64,000 nt of DNA, from NCBI GenBank assembly GCA_038212015.1, contig JBBQUY010000003.1, positions 25,383-89,382 of the forward strand, in the 5' to 3' direction. This document shows positions 51,776 to 60,172 of this stretch, piece by piece; positions within the stretch are counted from its first letter, which is position 1, and every line of letters begins with the position of its first letter. This stretch comes from JAGQUL01 sp038212015 (GTDB lineage: Bacteria > Actinomycetota > Thermoleophilia > Gaiellales > SKUG01). The notes under the pieces are model-generated. The model worked only from the letters and a program-made list of their open reading frames with translations, searched no databases and was not told the DNA's origin. The translations under genes and the position numbers were made by a program.

Positions 51776-52998
51776 TGGCGTCGTTCGCGTATCACGCAGT
51801 CGACAACCTGGGCAAGAAGTCCCAGGGCCTCGTCGATGCCGCCGACCAGCTCACCGCGTCCAAGCAGCTGCGCCAGCGCGGCCTGACCGTAGTCAAGCTC
51901 AAGGAAGGCGGCAAGGTCTCCAAGGGCAACGCGGAGATCAAGATTCCCGGCATCGGTGGGGGGGTCAAGGCCCGGGACCTGTGCCTGTTCTCGCGTCAGT
52001 TCGCGACGATGATCGGTTCCGGCCTGACGATCCTGCGCTCGCTCATGATCCTCGAGGAGCAGGTCCAGTCCAAGAACCTCAAGCGGATCATCACGGAGAT
52101 CGCGGCTGACATCGAGGGCGGTCGTTCGCTGTCGGAGTCGATGGCCAAGCACCCGAAGGCGTTCGACCGACTGTTCGTCTCGATGGTTCGCGCCGGCGAG
52201 GTCGGCGGTGTGCTCGAGATGACGCTGCAGCGCGTCGCATCGTCGCTCGAGGCGCGCGAGGCGCTCAAGCGCAAGGTCAAGAGCGCCATGACGTACCCGA
52301 CCGTCGTGCTCATCTTCGCGTGTCTCGCGGCGGTCGGCATGATCCTCTGGCTCGTCCCGGTCTTCACGAAGATGTACGAGGACCTCGACAGCGAGCTGCC
52401 GGCGATCACGCAGCTGCTCGTGAACCTGTCCGACATCGGCAAGACCAAGCCGTACCTGCTGCCGATCCCGTTCGTCGTCCCGTTCTTCTCGTTCCGGTTC
52501 TGGACGAGCACGGAGACGGGTCGCCGCCAGTGGGATCGCATCAAGCTGCGGCTGCCGATGAAGATCGGACCGATCGTGCAGAAGGTGGCACTCGCACGAT
52601 TCTCGCGAACGCTGTCGTCGCTCATCGCGTCGGGCGTTCCGATGATGCAGGCGGTCCAGGTCACCGGCGACACGTCGGGCAACTCCGTGATCGAGGATGC
52701 GATGGACGACATCCTGCGCTCGATCGAGGAAGGCCGAACGTTCTCCGAGCCGCTGCGCCGACACCCGATCTTCCCGTCGATGGTCATCCAGATGGCGGCG
52801 ATCGGCGAAGAGACCGGCCAGATGGACTCGATGCTCGAGAAGGTCGCGGAGTTCTACGAGGATGAGGTCGACGCGGCGATCAAGTCGCTGACGTCCATCG
52901 TCGAGCCGATCATGATGATGTTCGTCGGCGGCATCGTCGGCTTCATCATCATCGCGCTCTACATGCCGATGTTCGCGCTGTTCGATAAAATCAAGTAG
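51775..52998 (+). CDS. pilC: Type IV pilus inner-membrane platform protein
   Basis: A 407-residue GspF/PilC protein. After SFAYHAVDNLGKKSQGLVDA and a short cytoplasmic region, two homologous T2SSF domains follow (LCLFSRQFATMIGSGLTILRSLMILEEQ and LARFSRTLSSLIASGVPMMQAVQVTGD). Three transmembrane helices lie at about 180, 225 and 385 (MMMFVGGIVGFIIIALYMPMFAL). It anchors PilB/PilT and gathers pilin. The ATG overlaps the pilT stop (TGATG). Confidence 0.95.
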   Translation: MASFAYHAVDNLGKKSQGLVDAADQLTASKQLRQRGLTVVKLKEGGKVSKGNAEIKIPGIGGGVKARDLCLFSRQFATMIGSGLTILRSLMILEEQVQSKNLKRIITEIAADIEGGRSLSESMAKHPKAFDRLFVSMVRAGEVGGVLEMTLQRVASSLEAREALKRKVKSAMTYPTVVLIFACLAAVGMILWLVPVFTKMYEDLDSELPAITQLLVNLSDIGKTKPYLLPIPFVVPFFSFRFWTSTETGRRQWDRIKLRLPMKIGPIVQKVALARFSRTLSSLIASGVPMMQAVQVTGDTSGNSVIEDAMDDILRSIEEGRTFSEPLRRHPIFPSMVIQMAAIGEETGQMDSMLEKVAEFYEDEVDAAIKSLTSIVEPIMMMFVGGIVGFIIIALYMPMFALFDKIK

Positions 52999-53037
52999 CG
53001 CGACTGACGCGTCTGCACACCAAGAAATGCCTGCGAG

Positions 53038-53058
53038 CGGCCGCCTTCGAGGCGGCCG
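53038..53058 (+). terminator. Hairpin after pilC
   Basis: CGGCCGCCT and AGGCGGCCG pair over 9 bp around TCG, 40 nt past the pilC stop and before the pilin promoter. Confidence 0.6.
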
Positions 53059-53103
53059 TTCGCGCGTCCGGTGCGCGACCGTGAGCGAATCGAAGGAAAA
53101 GGC

Positions 53104-53131
53104 TCAAGTCGGTGTCGGGCCGTGCCGATAC
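53104..53131 (+). promoter_or_regulatory. Sigma-28-type promoter for the pilin gene
   Basis: TCAA-N16-GCCGATAC, with the full -35 TCAAGTC. The -10 ends 59 nt before the pilin ATG. This is the closest match to the FliA/WhiG consensus in the window. Confidence 0.7.
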
Positions 53132-53190
53132 GTGCGGGGACCAACGTCAAGGCCCTGCAGTTCAACGAATTTCCCAGGAAGGTCAGTCCC

Positions 53191-53700
53191 ATGCTCAAGA
53201 GTGCCCAGAAGGCGACGCGCGGCGAAGGTGGTTTCACCCTCATCGAACTCCTCGTCGTCATGATCATCATCGCCATCCTCATGGCGGTTGCCGTGCCGAC
53301 GTTCCTCAAGCAGAAGCAGAACGCTCAGGCAACCAAGGCCAAGTCGAACATCAAGCAGATCATCACCGCAGTCGAATCCTGTGCGTCGTCGAACACGACC
53401 GGCAGCTACATCACGCCGCGAACGTGCCTGACGTCCGCCACGCTGATCGCAGACGAGCCGGTGCTCCGCAACGTGTTCGCACCGATCGCCGTTGCGCCGG
53501 AAGTCTGCGCCGTCGGCGCCTCGACCCAAGCAGGCAGCGTCGCCGGCCTCGGCTTCCGCGTGACCTGCACGTTCCAGTCCGATGGACCGATCGTGACGTT
53601 CAGCGAGGACCATGCCTCGGGTGGCATCATCCTCAAGGACTGCAACCCCGCAGGCAACAAGGGCTGCCCGTCGGGCCTGCCCGCCGGCAAGATGTGGTGA
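53191..53700 (+). CDS. pilA: Type IV pilin, major pilin candidate
   Basis: A 169-residue pre-pilin with a class III signal: a short basic leader ends in GEGG, cut before FTLIELLVVMIIIAILMAVAVPTFL, with Glu5 of the mature protein present. The globular part has six Cys, enough for up to three disulfides, and a C-terminal DCNPAGNKGCPSGLPAGKMW loop. It is processed by the prepilin peptidase at 57074. The ATG is preceded by AGGAAGG. A hairpin on each side and its own promoter suggest a separate, strong transcript, as expected for a major subunit. Confidence 0.93.
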   Translation: MLKSAQKATRGEGGFTLIELLVVMIIIAILMAVAVPTFLKQKQNAQATKAKSNIKQIITAVESCASSNTTGSYITPRTCLTSATLIADEPVLRNVFAPIAVAPEVCAVGASTQAGSVAGLGFRVTCTFQSDGPIVTFSEDHASGGIILKDCNPAGNKGCPSGLPAGKMW

Positions 53701-53727
53701 TCCACGTCTGACACGAAGTCCGATGGA

Positions 53728-53749
53728 GGGGGTCGCTTCGGCGGCCCCC
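53728..53749 (+). terminator. Pilin terminator with TTCG loop
   Basis: GGGGGTCGC and GCGGCCCCC pair with one mismatch around TTCG, followed by TTCTCGTGTTCTGG. It lies 28 nt after the pilin stop. Confidence 0.75.
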
Positions 53750-53798
53750 TTCTCGTGTTCTGGGTCGTTTGCACCTGCCGCAACCTGAAAGGTTCGGC

Positions 53799-53825
53799 TC
53801 AAGGCGTCTCGAAGCCGTCCGATAC
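53799..53825 (+). promoter_or_regulatory. Sigma-28-type promoter for the Fn3-like gene
   Basis: TCAA-N15-TCCGATAC, 59 nt before the ATG. The first 13 bases TCAAGGCGTCTCG match the 17243 promoter at all but one position. Confidence 0.6.
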
Positions 53826-53884
53826 CGGTGATGGACCCCCCGGGTGCGAAATCGGGATCGCCCAGTCATGAAGGAAATGCTTCC

Positions 53885-56800
53885 ATGCAGCTCAGCCATC
53901 GAAGGATGCTCGCGTCGGTGCTCATCGCGTTCGGCGTACTCGTCGTGCTCGCGACATCCGCATCGAGTGCAATCAAGCGGACGGGCGGCACGTTCTCCGC
54001 TGACATGCCGCTGAGCAAGCCCGTGACGCTCGGGCCGGTGAATGGTTCGAACCTCGCGTATCCGGCCGATCCGCTCAAGCTGACGTGGCGAGCGGTTCCG
54101 GGCGCGACGAACTACGACGTCCAGATCGCAAGCCAGGCGTCTGCCTCCGTCGACTGCAACACCAGCTCGGCATGGCAGGCGGACAACATCCTGCTGACGC
54201 ACACCACGCCCGAGCTCGGCTGGGTACCGGAGCTCAACGACGCCGCGACCGGCTCGGGAATCTGGACCGGCACGTACTGCTTCCGGGTGCGCGCTGCCGG
54301 CGCGACCCCCGGGGTCTGGAGCAACGGTTCCCGATTTGCCCTGACGTGGACGGCGCAGGCAAGCAACCTGCGCTTCTACTCCGACGAGAGCGGCGACGTG
54401 CCCCGCGCGACCGGAGCCGCAGGGGACACGAGCGGGTTCGACACCGGGTACCTCGAGTGGGACCCGGTCGCGGGCGCGACCCAGTACGAGGTGCAGATCT
54501 CGAACGCGACAACGTTCGGTGCTGCTTCGCTCTTCGCGGAGAAGATCTATCCCTCGACGCGCCTGCTGCTGCCGCAGATGCCTGACAACCAGTACTCGTG
54601 GCGCGTGCGACCGATCACGTCGACCGGCATCAAGGGCAGCTGGTCCGCGTCGTCGACGTTCCGGATCTACCACGATACGCGCTACTGGGGCGGTGCCGCG
54701 AACCCGACCTCGAACACGCTGTTCCCGGCCGATGACGCGACGACGAACGACCTGCGCGTCGGCTGGGAGCCCGTGCCGGGCGCGTCGTACTACCGCTACA
54801 AGGCGGTGGACGACGACAGTTACTTCAACAACATCGATCGCCTGACGCCGTACGGCGCCGTGACCGCGGCCGGGTGTCCGAACTTCCAGGGTGGCCGACT
54901 CTCGCCGGTCGGCGACGCCAGCTCGACGACGATCAACAACTGGGCGACGGCCGTCTCGCTGCTCGCTCCGGACGTCGTGGAGAACCTCGGCGAGGGGTGC
55001 GAGTACGACCACGACGATGATCCGGACACCGACATGATCCGCGCATATCCGTCGCTCCCTACCGAGATCTACTGGCAGGTGACGCCCGTCTGGCGGCTCT
55101 CGTCGGCGACCGAGCAGGGCTGGACGGTGAAGGACGCCACCATATATGGCGAGCCGGTCCAGCGTCACTTCACGGCGCAGCGGTACGGCAACGCCGAGAT
55201 CACGTCGGGTCCGATCAGCCACGTCCCCTCCACGGCGGGCAAGGAGTGCCGCTCCAATGGCGCGAACGTCCCGTGCCTTCGCACGCTCGGCGGCCAGATG
55301 AGCCCCCTCAACTCGAGCCCGCACTCGTCGACGATGCAGGTGCCGTACTTCGAGTGGGGCGCGTACCAGGGCTTCAGCGTCGGCAGCGGTCCGGGCACGT
55401 TCCGCGTGCAGGTGGCGCAGGATCCGGAGTTCGTCTTCAAGATCAAGCCCGCAGGACAGGGCGATCAGAACTGGGGCTGGCTCGCGAACAAGGGCCCGGC
55501 CGAGCGCGACGCGTGGCCGGACGACGAGGACTCGATGACGCGCTTCGGCGGCTTCACGCGGAGCTTCGCCCTGACGTCCGGCCTGCCCGACGAAGGCCTC
55601 CAGGACGACAACGGCTACTTCTGGCGAGCGATCCCCTGCCAGGGCGGCACCGACACGGTCTGTCGCGACTTCTACGGCTCGCTGAGCGCGTCGAACGTCT
55701 CCCCTGCGATCGCGTTCGGCCAGCCTGACACGGGTGCGCTCGAGTTCCGAAAGCGCGTCGAGGTCTCGACCCAGGTGATCAACGGCTTCACACCGACGAC
55801 ACCGATGCTCCGCGTCGGCCCCGTGAGCGCCTCGAGCTTCGCGGACTGGCAGCGCGGCATTCAGGGCGCAGACCACTACGAATTCGAGATCGCTCGCACC
55901 CTCGCGTTCGACGACGGGAACAGGACGCTCAAGACGACCGTGCCACGAATCGTGCCGTGGGGTGCGACGCCCGCAGACGTGCTCGAAGCCGGTACCTGGT
56001 TCTGGCGGGTGCGTGCCGTGGACCGCGATGGGCTCACCGGCTCGTGGAGCAACGCCTCGTCGTTCACGGCAGCCTCACCGGCACCAACCGTCTCGTCGTC
56101 CAGCACGACGATCGGCGTCGGCGGCACCGTCGAATGGGCGCCGTCGAACGGCGCGATCGGCTACCAGGTCGAGTGGTCGGCCGACTCCGGCTTCGCGACG
56201 GGCGTCACCACCAAGGAGACGCGACAGACCGCGTACTACATCCCTGCCTCGGCAGCCGGACAGCTGTACTGGCGAGTCCGCGCCCGAACGGGTACCGACG
56301 TATACGGCCAGTGGAGTGATGCCCGAGCGATCACGGTCCTGTCACCGAGCGGGATCACGTACGGCCTGTCACGCGGCGTGGTTGCCGTGGGACAGACCGC
56401 GATCGTCGAGGCGGCGCTCGTGGTCGCGGGAACCCTGCGCAACAACCAGCGGGTCCAGCTGCAGCGCAAGACGTCGTCGTGCGAAGGAAACGGCCGGTAC
56501 CGCACGATCACCACGCAGACGACCGGGCGCAACCTCGATGACGGCCTCGTCCGGGTCCGCATGCGCGTGATGTCCAGCGCGTGCTATCGATTCGCGTGGA
56601 ACTACCGAACGGGAACCATGTACAGCGCCGCATTCGCGATCGGGGCCCGACCGATCGTGGCGTTCCGACCGCTGCAGCGCACCGTGAAGCGTGGACGGTC
56701 GTTCTGCTCGCGCATCACGTCACGCCAGGCGATCACCGGCATGCTGCGCATCCAGTACCGGGTCGGCAGGGTGTGGGTGACCTCCAAGTCGCAGTACGTG

Positions 56801-56983
56801 CGTGGCATGAAGCGCCGCACGCAGTGCGCAGCGATCAATCGTGGCGGCGTGTTCCCGGTGCGCCTCGTGATCGAGAACATGATCCATCCGCGCACCCGCT
56901 GGAAGCTGTACGACAACACCATGATCGGCGGCGGCTACGTCAAGACCGCGGACTCGTTCGTGATCATCCGGCACCGACGCTGA
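53885..56983 (+). CDS. Giant secreted Fn3-like protein of the pilus cluster
   Basis: A 1032-residue exported protein. The signal peptide (HRRMLASVLIAFGVLVVLATSASSA) is followed by a series of about seven beta-sandwich repeats. Each has a strand like ATNYDVQIASQ or ATQYEVQISNATTF and ends in a motif like YSWRVRPITSTGIKGSWSASSTFRI or WFWRVRAVDRDGLTGSWSNASSF, typical of Fn3 domains. The last 200 residues (VVAVGQTAIVEAALVV onward) form a basic beta domain with four Cys. There is no anchor motif. It sits between pilin and peptidase genes under the pilus promoter class. A pilus-associated adhesin or tip protein is the best guess. Confidence 0.78.
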   Translation: MQLSHRRMLASVLIAFGVLVVLATSASSAIKRTGGTFSADMPLSKPVTLGPVNGSNLAYPADPLKLTWRAVPGATNYDVQIASQASASVDCNTSSAWQADNILLTHTTPELGWVPELNDAATGSGIWTGTYCFRVRAAGATPGVWSNGSRFALTWTAQASNLRFYSDESGDVPRATGAAGDTSGFDTGYLEWDPVAGATQYEVQISNATTFGAASLFAEKIYPSTRLLLPQMPDNQYSWRVRPITSTGIKGSWSASSTFRIYHDTRYWGGAANPTSNTLFPADDATTNDLRVGWEPVPGASYYRYKAVDDDSYFNNIDRLTPYGAVTAAGCPNFQGGRLSPVGDASSTTINNWATAVSLLAPDVVENLGEGCEYDHDDDPDTDMIRAYPSLPTEIYWQVTPVWRLSSATEQGWTVKDATIYGEPVQRHFTAQRYGNAEITSGPISHVPSTAGKECRSNGANVPCLRTLGGQMSPLNSSPHSSTMQVPYFEWGAYQGFSVGSGPGTFRVQVAQDPEFVFKIKPAGQGDQNWGWLANKGPAERDAWPDDEDSMTRFGGFTRSFALTSGLPDEGLQDDNGYFWRAIPCQGGTDTVCRDFYGSLSASNVSPAIAFGQPDTGALEFRKRVEVSTQVINGFTPTTPMLRVGPVSASSFADWQRGIQGADHYEFEIARTLAFDDGNRTLKTTVPRIVPWGATPADVLEAGTWFWRVRAVDRDGLTGSWSNASSFTAASPAPTVSSSSTTIGVGGTVEWAPSNGAIGYQVEWSADSGFATGVTTKETRQTAYYIPASAAGQLYWRVRARTGTDVYGQWSDARAITVLSPSGITYGLSRGVVAVGQTAIVEAALVVAGTLRNNQRVQLQRKTSSCEGNGRYRTITTQTTGRNLDDGLVRVRMRVMSSACYRFAWNYRTGTMYSAAFAIGARPIVAFRPLQRTVKRGRSFCSRITSRQAITGMLRIQYRVGRVWVTSKSQYVRGMKRRTQCAAINRGGVFPVRLVIENMIHPRTRWKLYDNTMIGGGYVKTADSFVIIRHRR

Positions 56984-57007
56984 CGAATCAGCACAGCGAA
57001 GTCATGC

Positions 57008-57035
57008 GCGAGGGCGGCCTTCGGGTCGCCCTCGC
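57008..57035 (+). terminator. Terminator hairpin with TTCG loop
   Basis: GCGAGGGCGGCC and GGTCGCCCTCGC pair (one G-T) around TTCG, 25 nt after the Fn3-like gene stop, followed by CGCGTTCTGGG. Confidence 0.7.
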
Positions 57036-57061
57036 CGCGTTCTGGGTGCGCCCTCGCCGGG

Positions 57062-57067
57062 TAGGTG
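57062..57067 (+). promoter_or_regulatory. -10 box TAGGTG, leaderless pilD
   Basis: TAGGTG is followed by 6 nt and the pilD ATG at 57074. Confidence 0.45.
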
Positions 57068-57073
57068 CGCCCA

Positions 57074-57889
57074 ATGGAATATGAGCCGACCCTCTTTGCC
57101 ATGATCGCCGCCGCGGCGTTCGGCGTGTGCGTCGGCAGCTTCCTCAACGTCGTGATCGTGCGACGCGGGCACGAAGACTGGCAGCAGCGACGATCCCTGG
57201 ATGGGCGCAGCGCCTGTCCGAAGTGCGGTCACGAGATTCGCTGGTTCGAGAACATCCCGCTGCTCTCCTGGCTCGCGCTGCGTGGGAAGTGCCGTGGATG
57301 CGGCGAGCGCATCTCCTGGCGCTATCCGGCGGTCGAGCTGCTGACGGCGCTGCTCTGGGTCGCGGTCGCCGCGACGGCAGACGGCATCCCCGAGCTCGTC
57401 ACCGGGATCGTGTTCCTGACGGTGCTCGTGCCGGTGACGTTCATCGACCTGCAACTGCGCATCATCCCCGACGAGGTCAACTACGCCGCGATCTGGCTCG
57501 GATTCGCGTGTTCGCTCGGTTTCGGACCCCGCGACCGCTTCGTGGCCGGTGCACAGTGGTGGTGGCTGGAGGTGATCATCGCGGCGTTGGGCGCGGCATC
57601 GTTCCTGCTGCTGCCGACGCTGCTGACCCGTGGACGGGGGATGGGGGCGGGCGACGTGAAACTCGTCGTCGCGCTCGGCGCGTTCCTGGGCGCTCCCGTC
57701 GCGGTCGCGCTCATGGCAGGCTTCCTGGCCGCCCTCATACCGTCGATCGTGCTCATCGCGGCTCGCGGCCTGCAGGCCGGGCGCAAGTCAAAGATCCCGT
57801 TCGGCCCGTTCCTGGCGATCGGCGGGGCCGTCGGCTGGTTCATCGGCCCACAGGCGCTCGACGCCTACCTGCGCCTCGGCGGCGCCTGA
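57074..57889 (+). CDS. pilD: Prepilin peptidase/methyltransferase
   Basis: A 271-residue multi-pass membrane enzyme that cleaves pre-pilins and methylates the new N-terminus. The N-terminal FGVCVGSFLNVVIVRRG and the four-Cys zinc loop CPKCGH..CRGCGE mark the methyltransferase part. The two catalytic Asp lie in VTFIDLQLRIIPDE and GRGMGAGDVKL. About eight hydrophobic helices are visible. I prefer ATG 57074 over GTG 57065 because of the -10 box 6 nt upstream. It is transcribed separately from the Fn3-like gene, which has its own terminator. Confidence 0.95.
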   Translation: MEYEPTLFAMIAAAAFGVCVGSFLNVVIVRRGHEDWQQRRSLDGRSACPKCGHEIRWFENIPLLSWLALRGKCRGCGERISWRYPAVELLTALLWVAVAATADGIPELVTGIVFLTVLVPVTFIDLQLRIIPDEVNYAAIWLGFACSLGFGPRDRFVAGAQWWWLEVIIAALGAASFLLLPTLLTRGRGMGAGDVKLVVALGAFLGAPVAVALMAGFLAALIPSIVLIAARGLQAGRKSKIPFGPFLAIGGAVGWFIGPQALDAYLRLGGA

Positions 57890-58187
57890 GCGCGTCACGA
57901 GCCCGGCGAGTGATGGCGAACGGCATCCGTATCGATCGCTGAGCATCACTCACGCTCAGGAAGTGGCGCTCAGGCGTGGAATCCGGCCCTTGCGGAAGCC
58001 CCGGCACGCCCGAGGAGGCCTCGCGCACCCCGGTATCCCCGCACGCTCCCGGATCGTCGCGCACGCCCTGCACGAACCCCGCGGGAACCGATCCTGAACC
58101 GGACGCGTCCAAGCGGCGAAACAGTGTTTGCGGATCTTCCAGCATGCGTAGTGCGATTTGTGTTCGAGCGTTGAGGGGCTGGCTTCC
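57890..58187. other. Gene-free stretch between pilD and the pilM promoter
   Basis: Apart from the family-2 repeat at 57908-57951 this stretch holds no convincing gene. It contains a short internal duplication of GCGCTCAGG near 57953-57973. The pilM promoter follows at 58188. Confidence 0.5.
57908..57951. repeat. Interspersed palindromic repeat, family 2
   Basis: A 44-bp element with perfect 8-bp ends GAGTGATG/CATCACTC, 19 bp after the pilD stop. It aligns without gaps to 6285-6328 at 33 of 44 positions. It may terminate pilD transcription. Confidence 0.55.
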
Positions 58188-58215
58188 TCAAGTCCCTTTC
58201 CCAGCCGGTCGATAC
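58188..58215 (+). promoter_or_regulatory. Sigma-28-type promoter for pilM-N-O
   Basis: TCAA-N16-GTCGATAC with -35 TCAAGTC, 32 nt before the pilM ATG. Confidence 0.6.
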
Positions 58216-58247
58216 GTCAGCGGAACCGAATTGAGGTCTGCCCACCA

Positions 58248-59339
58248 ATGGCGTCTCCACCTGTAGGACTCGATATCACGTCCAATGCGCTGGTAGCAGT
58301 GATGCTCAAGCGCAAGGGCAAGCACTACACCGTAGCTGCACGCGCGGAGTCGCCATTGGCGCCCGGCATCGTGGTCGATGGCGAAGTGCACGACGCCGAC
58401 GCGCTCGGAACTGCCATCAAGGCGTTCTGGGCCGAGCACGGCATCAAGGACAAGACGGTCGCCATCGGCGTCGCGAACCAGCGCTGCATCACTCGCGTGG
58501 TGGAGAAGGTCCGCATCAAGGGAAACAAGAAGCAGCTGCGGGAAGCGATCTCGTTCGACGTCGCCGAGCACCTGCCGATCCCGCTTGAGGAAGCCGTCTG
58601 GGACTTCCACACCGTCGACCGCTGGAAGAACGAGGACACGGGCGCCGAGATGGAGCGCCACGTCGTCGTCATGGTCTATCGCGAGAGCGTCGAACGCTAT
58701 CGCGACGCGATCACCGCTGCTGGCCTCAAGGTTGCGCGCATCGATCTCAACGCCTTCGCGCTCATGCGCGCCGGACTGCCTGCCGTCAAGCTCGCGCTCC
58801 TGGCCGAGGGATCGGACGACGATCCCGTCGTCGCGCTGCTCGACGTCGGCCCCACCAGCACCAACGTCGTCATCTCTCGAGGTGACATCTGCGAGCTGAA
58901 CCGCATCGTCGGGTTCGGCCGCCAGCACTTCACGCAGACGCTCGTCGAGCAGTTCGGCTGGGAGACCCTCGACGCGACGCGCGTCTCCGGCGAGGCAGGC
59001 ATCACGCCGCTCGGCGGCATGGAGGCCCCCGGCGACCCGTACGCGGACGCGCGCCGCATCATGCAGTTCGTCGCCGACCAGTTTGCCCAGGAGATCCGAA
59101 CCTCCTTCGACTACTACACGCACTCGAGCGGCGGCAGCAATCGCGTCGGCCGCGTCGTCGTCGCCGGCGAAGGCGCACTCCTGCGAGGCATCGAACATCG
59201 CTTCGCACACGAGCTCGGAGTTCCGGTCAGCATCCTCGACGCATCGCCACGGCTTGACCCGGCGTCGGTCGAGGAGCTTGGCCTGGCACACGCCCGCTTC
59301 GGCACCGCCCTCGGTCTGGCGATGGAGGAGGCGGCATGA
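58248..59339 (+). CDS. pilM: Type IV pilus assembly protein, actin-like
   Basis: A 363-residue PilM with the actin-like ATPase fold: VGLDITSNALVAVMLKRKGK is the phosphate 1 loop, VALLDVGPTSTNVVISRG the phosphate 2 loop, and VVVAGEGALLRGIEHRFAHELG the adenosine loop. Segments KKQLREAISFDVAEHLPIPLEEAVWDF are typical of PilM. It is a cytoplasmic scaffold that binds the PilN N-terminus. It leads a four-gene unit in which each gene overlaps the next by 4 bp. Confidence 0.93.
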   Translation: MASPPVGLDITSNALVAVMLKRKGKHYTVAARAESPLAPGIVVDGEVHDADALGTAIKAFWAEHGIKDKTVAIGVANQRCITRVVEKVRIKGNKKQLREAISFDVAEHLPIPLEEAVWDFHTVDRWKNEDTGAEMERHVVVMVYRESVERYRDAITAAGLKVARIDLNAFALMRAGLPAVKLALLAEGSDDDPVVALLDVGPTSTNVVISRGDICELNRIVGFGRQHFTQTLVEQFGWETLDATRVSGEAGITPLGGMEAPGDPYADARRIMQFVADQFAQEIRTSFDYYTHSSGGSNRVGRVVVAGEGALLRGIEHRFAHELGVPVSILDASPRLDPASVEELGLAHARFGTALGLAMEEAA

Positions 59340-60172
59340 AGCCAGTCAATCTCCTTCCAGGTGATTCACCAGTCATTGCCGCGAATGCGGGCAAGCCCAA
59401 CATCGCCGCGATCGGCGGCGCCGCAATCGGATTCCTCGCCATCGTCGGCGTCGCCGGCGTCTTCGCCATGGGACGCGTCGAAAGCGTCAACGACGAGACC
59501 AAGCTCATCACCGCGCGCGCCACGGAGGCCACGACGGAAACCGCTGCCGTCAACAGCCAGGTCGCGTCGCTCGGTCAGCCGGTCGTCGACTCCGACAAGG
59601 AACTTGCGCGCGGACAGGAAGCAGTGCTCGTCTCCGCCTACACCGAGCGCCACGACTTCCCCGAGCTCGCAGCCGAGCTGCAGGGCATCATGGAAGGCAC
59701 CGGCGGCTGGTACGAGGAGATCGTCGCCAGCTCCGCCGGTGGGGATCAGTCGAACGGCGAAGAAAAGGCCGTCGTGATCACCGCGATCATGCCGACCGAG
59801 CAGATGGCGGCAGCCTTCGGTGAGCGTGCAAGCGCAACCCGCACGCTCGCCAACGCCGAGATCACCTCGCTCGAATCGACGACCCTCACCGACCTCGGTT
59901 CCAAGCGCAACGCGGTCTACTGGAAGTTCACGATCGAAGCCGACCTGGTCGACACGGTCGCACCGACGGTCTCCGGATCCGGTGGCGGCGCAGACGGGAG
60001 CGGGACGACGGTCGGCGCAGGTGGCGGATCGGGCGAGCTCACGCTCAGCCTCGACTCCAAGCCCAGGCCGAAGGCCGCAGCCAGCAAGCCCGCAAAGCCC
60101 GCAAAGCCCGCAAAGCCGAAGAATCCGTTCGACGTCGCCGCTGATGCCGCGGTCCGTGGAGGTGGCGCATGA
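59336..60172 (+). CDS. pilN: Type IV pilus assembly protein PilN
   Basis: A 278-residue bitopic protein. The N-terminus MKPVNLLPGD is the conserved PilM-binding motif (NLLP). One helix (AIGGAAIGFLAIVGVAGVFAMG, residues 22-43) is followed by a coiled coil and a ferredoxin-like domain (YTERHDFPELAAELQGIMEGTGGWYEEIV). The C-terminal 70 residues are Gly-rich, then Lys/Pro/Ala-rich with three exact 9-bp repeats encoding KPA (60086-60112). It pairs with PilO in the alignment subcomplex. ATGA overlaps link it on both sides. Confidence 0.9.
   Translation: MKPVNLLPGDSPVIAANAGKPNIAAIGGAAIGFLAIVGVAGVFAMGRVESVNDETKLITARATEATTETAAVNSQVASLGQPVVDSDKELARGQEAVLVSAYTERHDFPELAAELQGIMEGTGGWYEEIVASSAGGDQSNGEEKAVVITAIMPTEQMAAAFGERASATRTLANAEITSLESTTLTDLGSKRNAVYWKFTIEADLVDTVAPTVSGSGGGADGSGTTVGAGGGSGELTLSLDSKPRPKAAASKPAKPAKPAKPKNPFDVAADAAVRGGGA

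Noticed and set aside
53104..58215. The CTCAAGTC..GATAC sequences considered as cyclic-di-GMP riboswitches controlling pilus genes
   Set aside because: The GEMM core and tetraloop receptor are absent, the spacing is fixed at 15-16 nt with variable spacer sequence, and the pattern matches a sigma-28 promoter far better.
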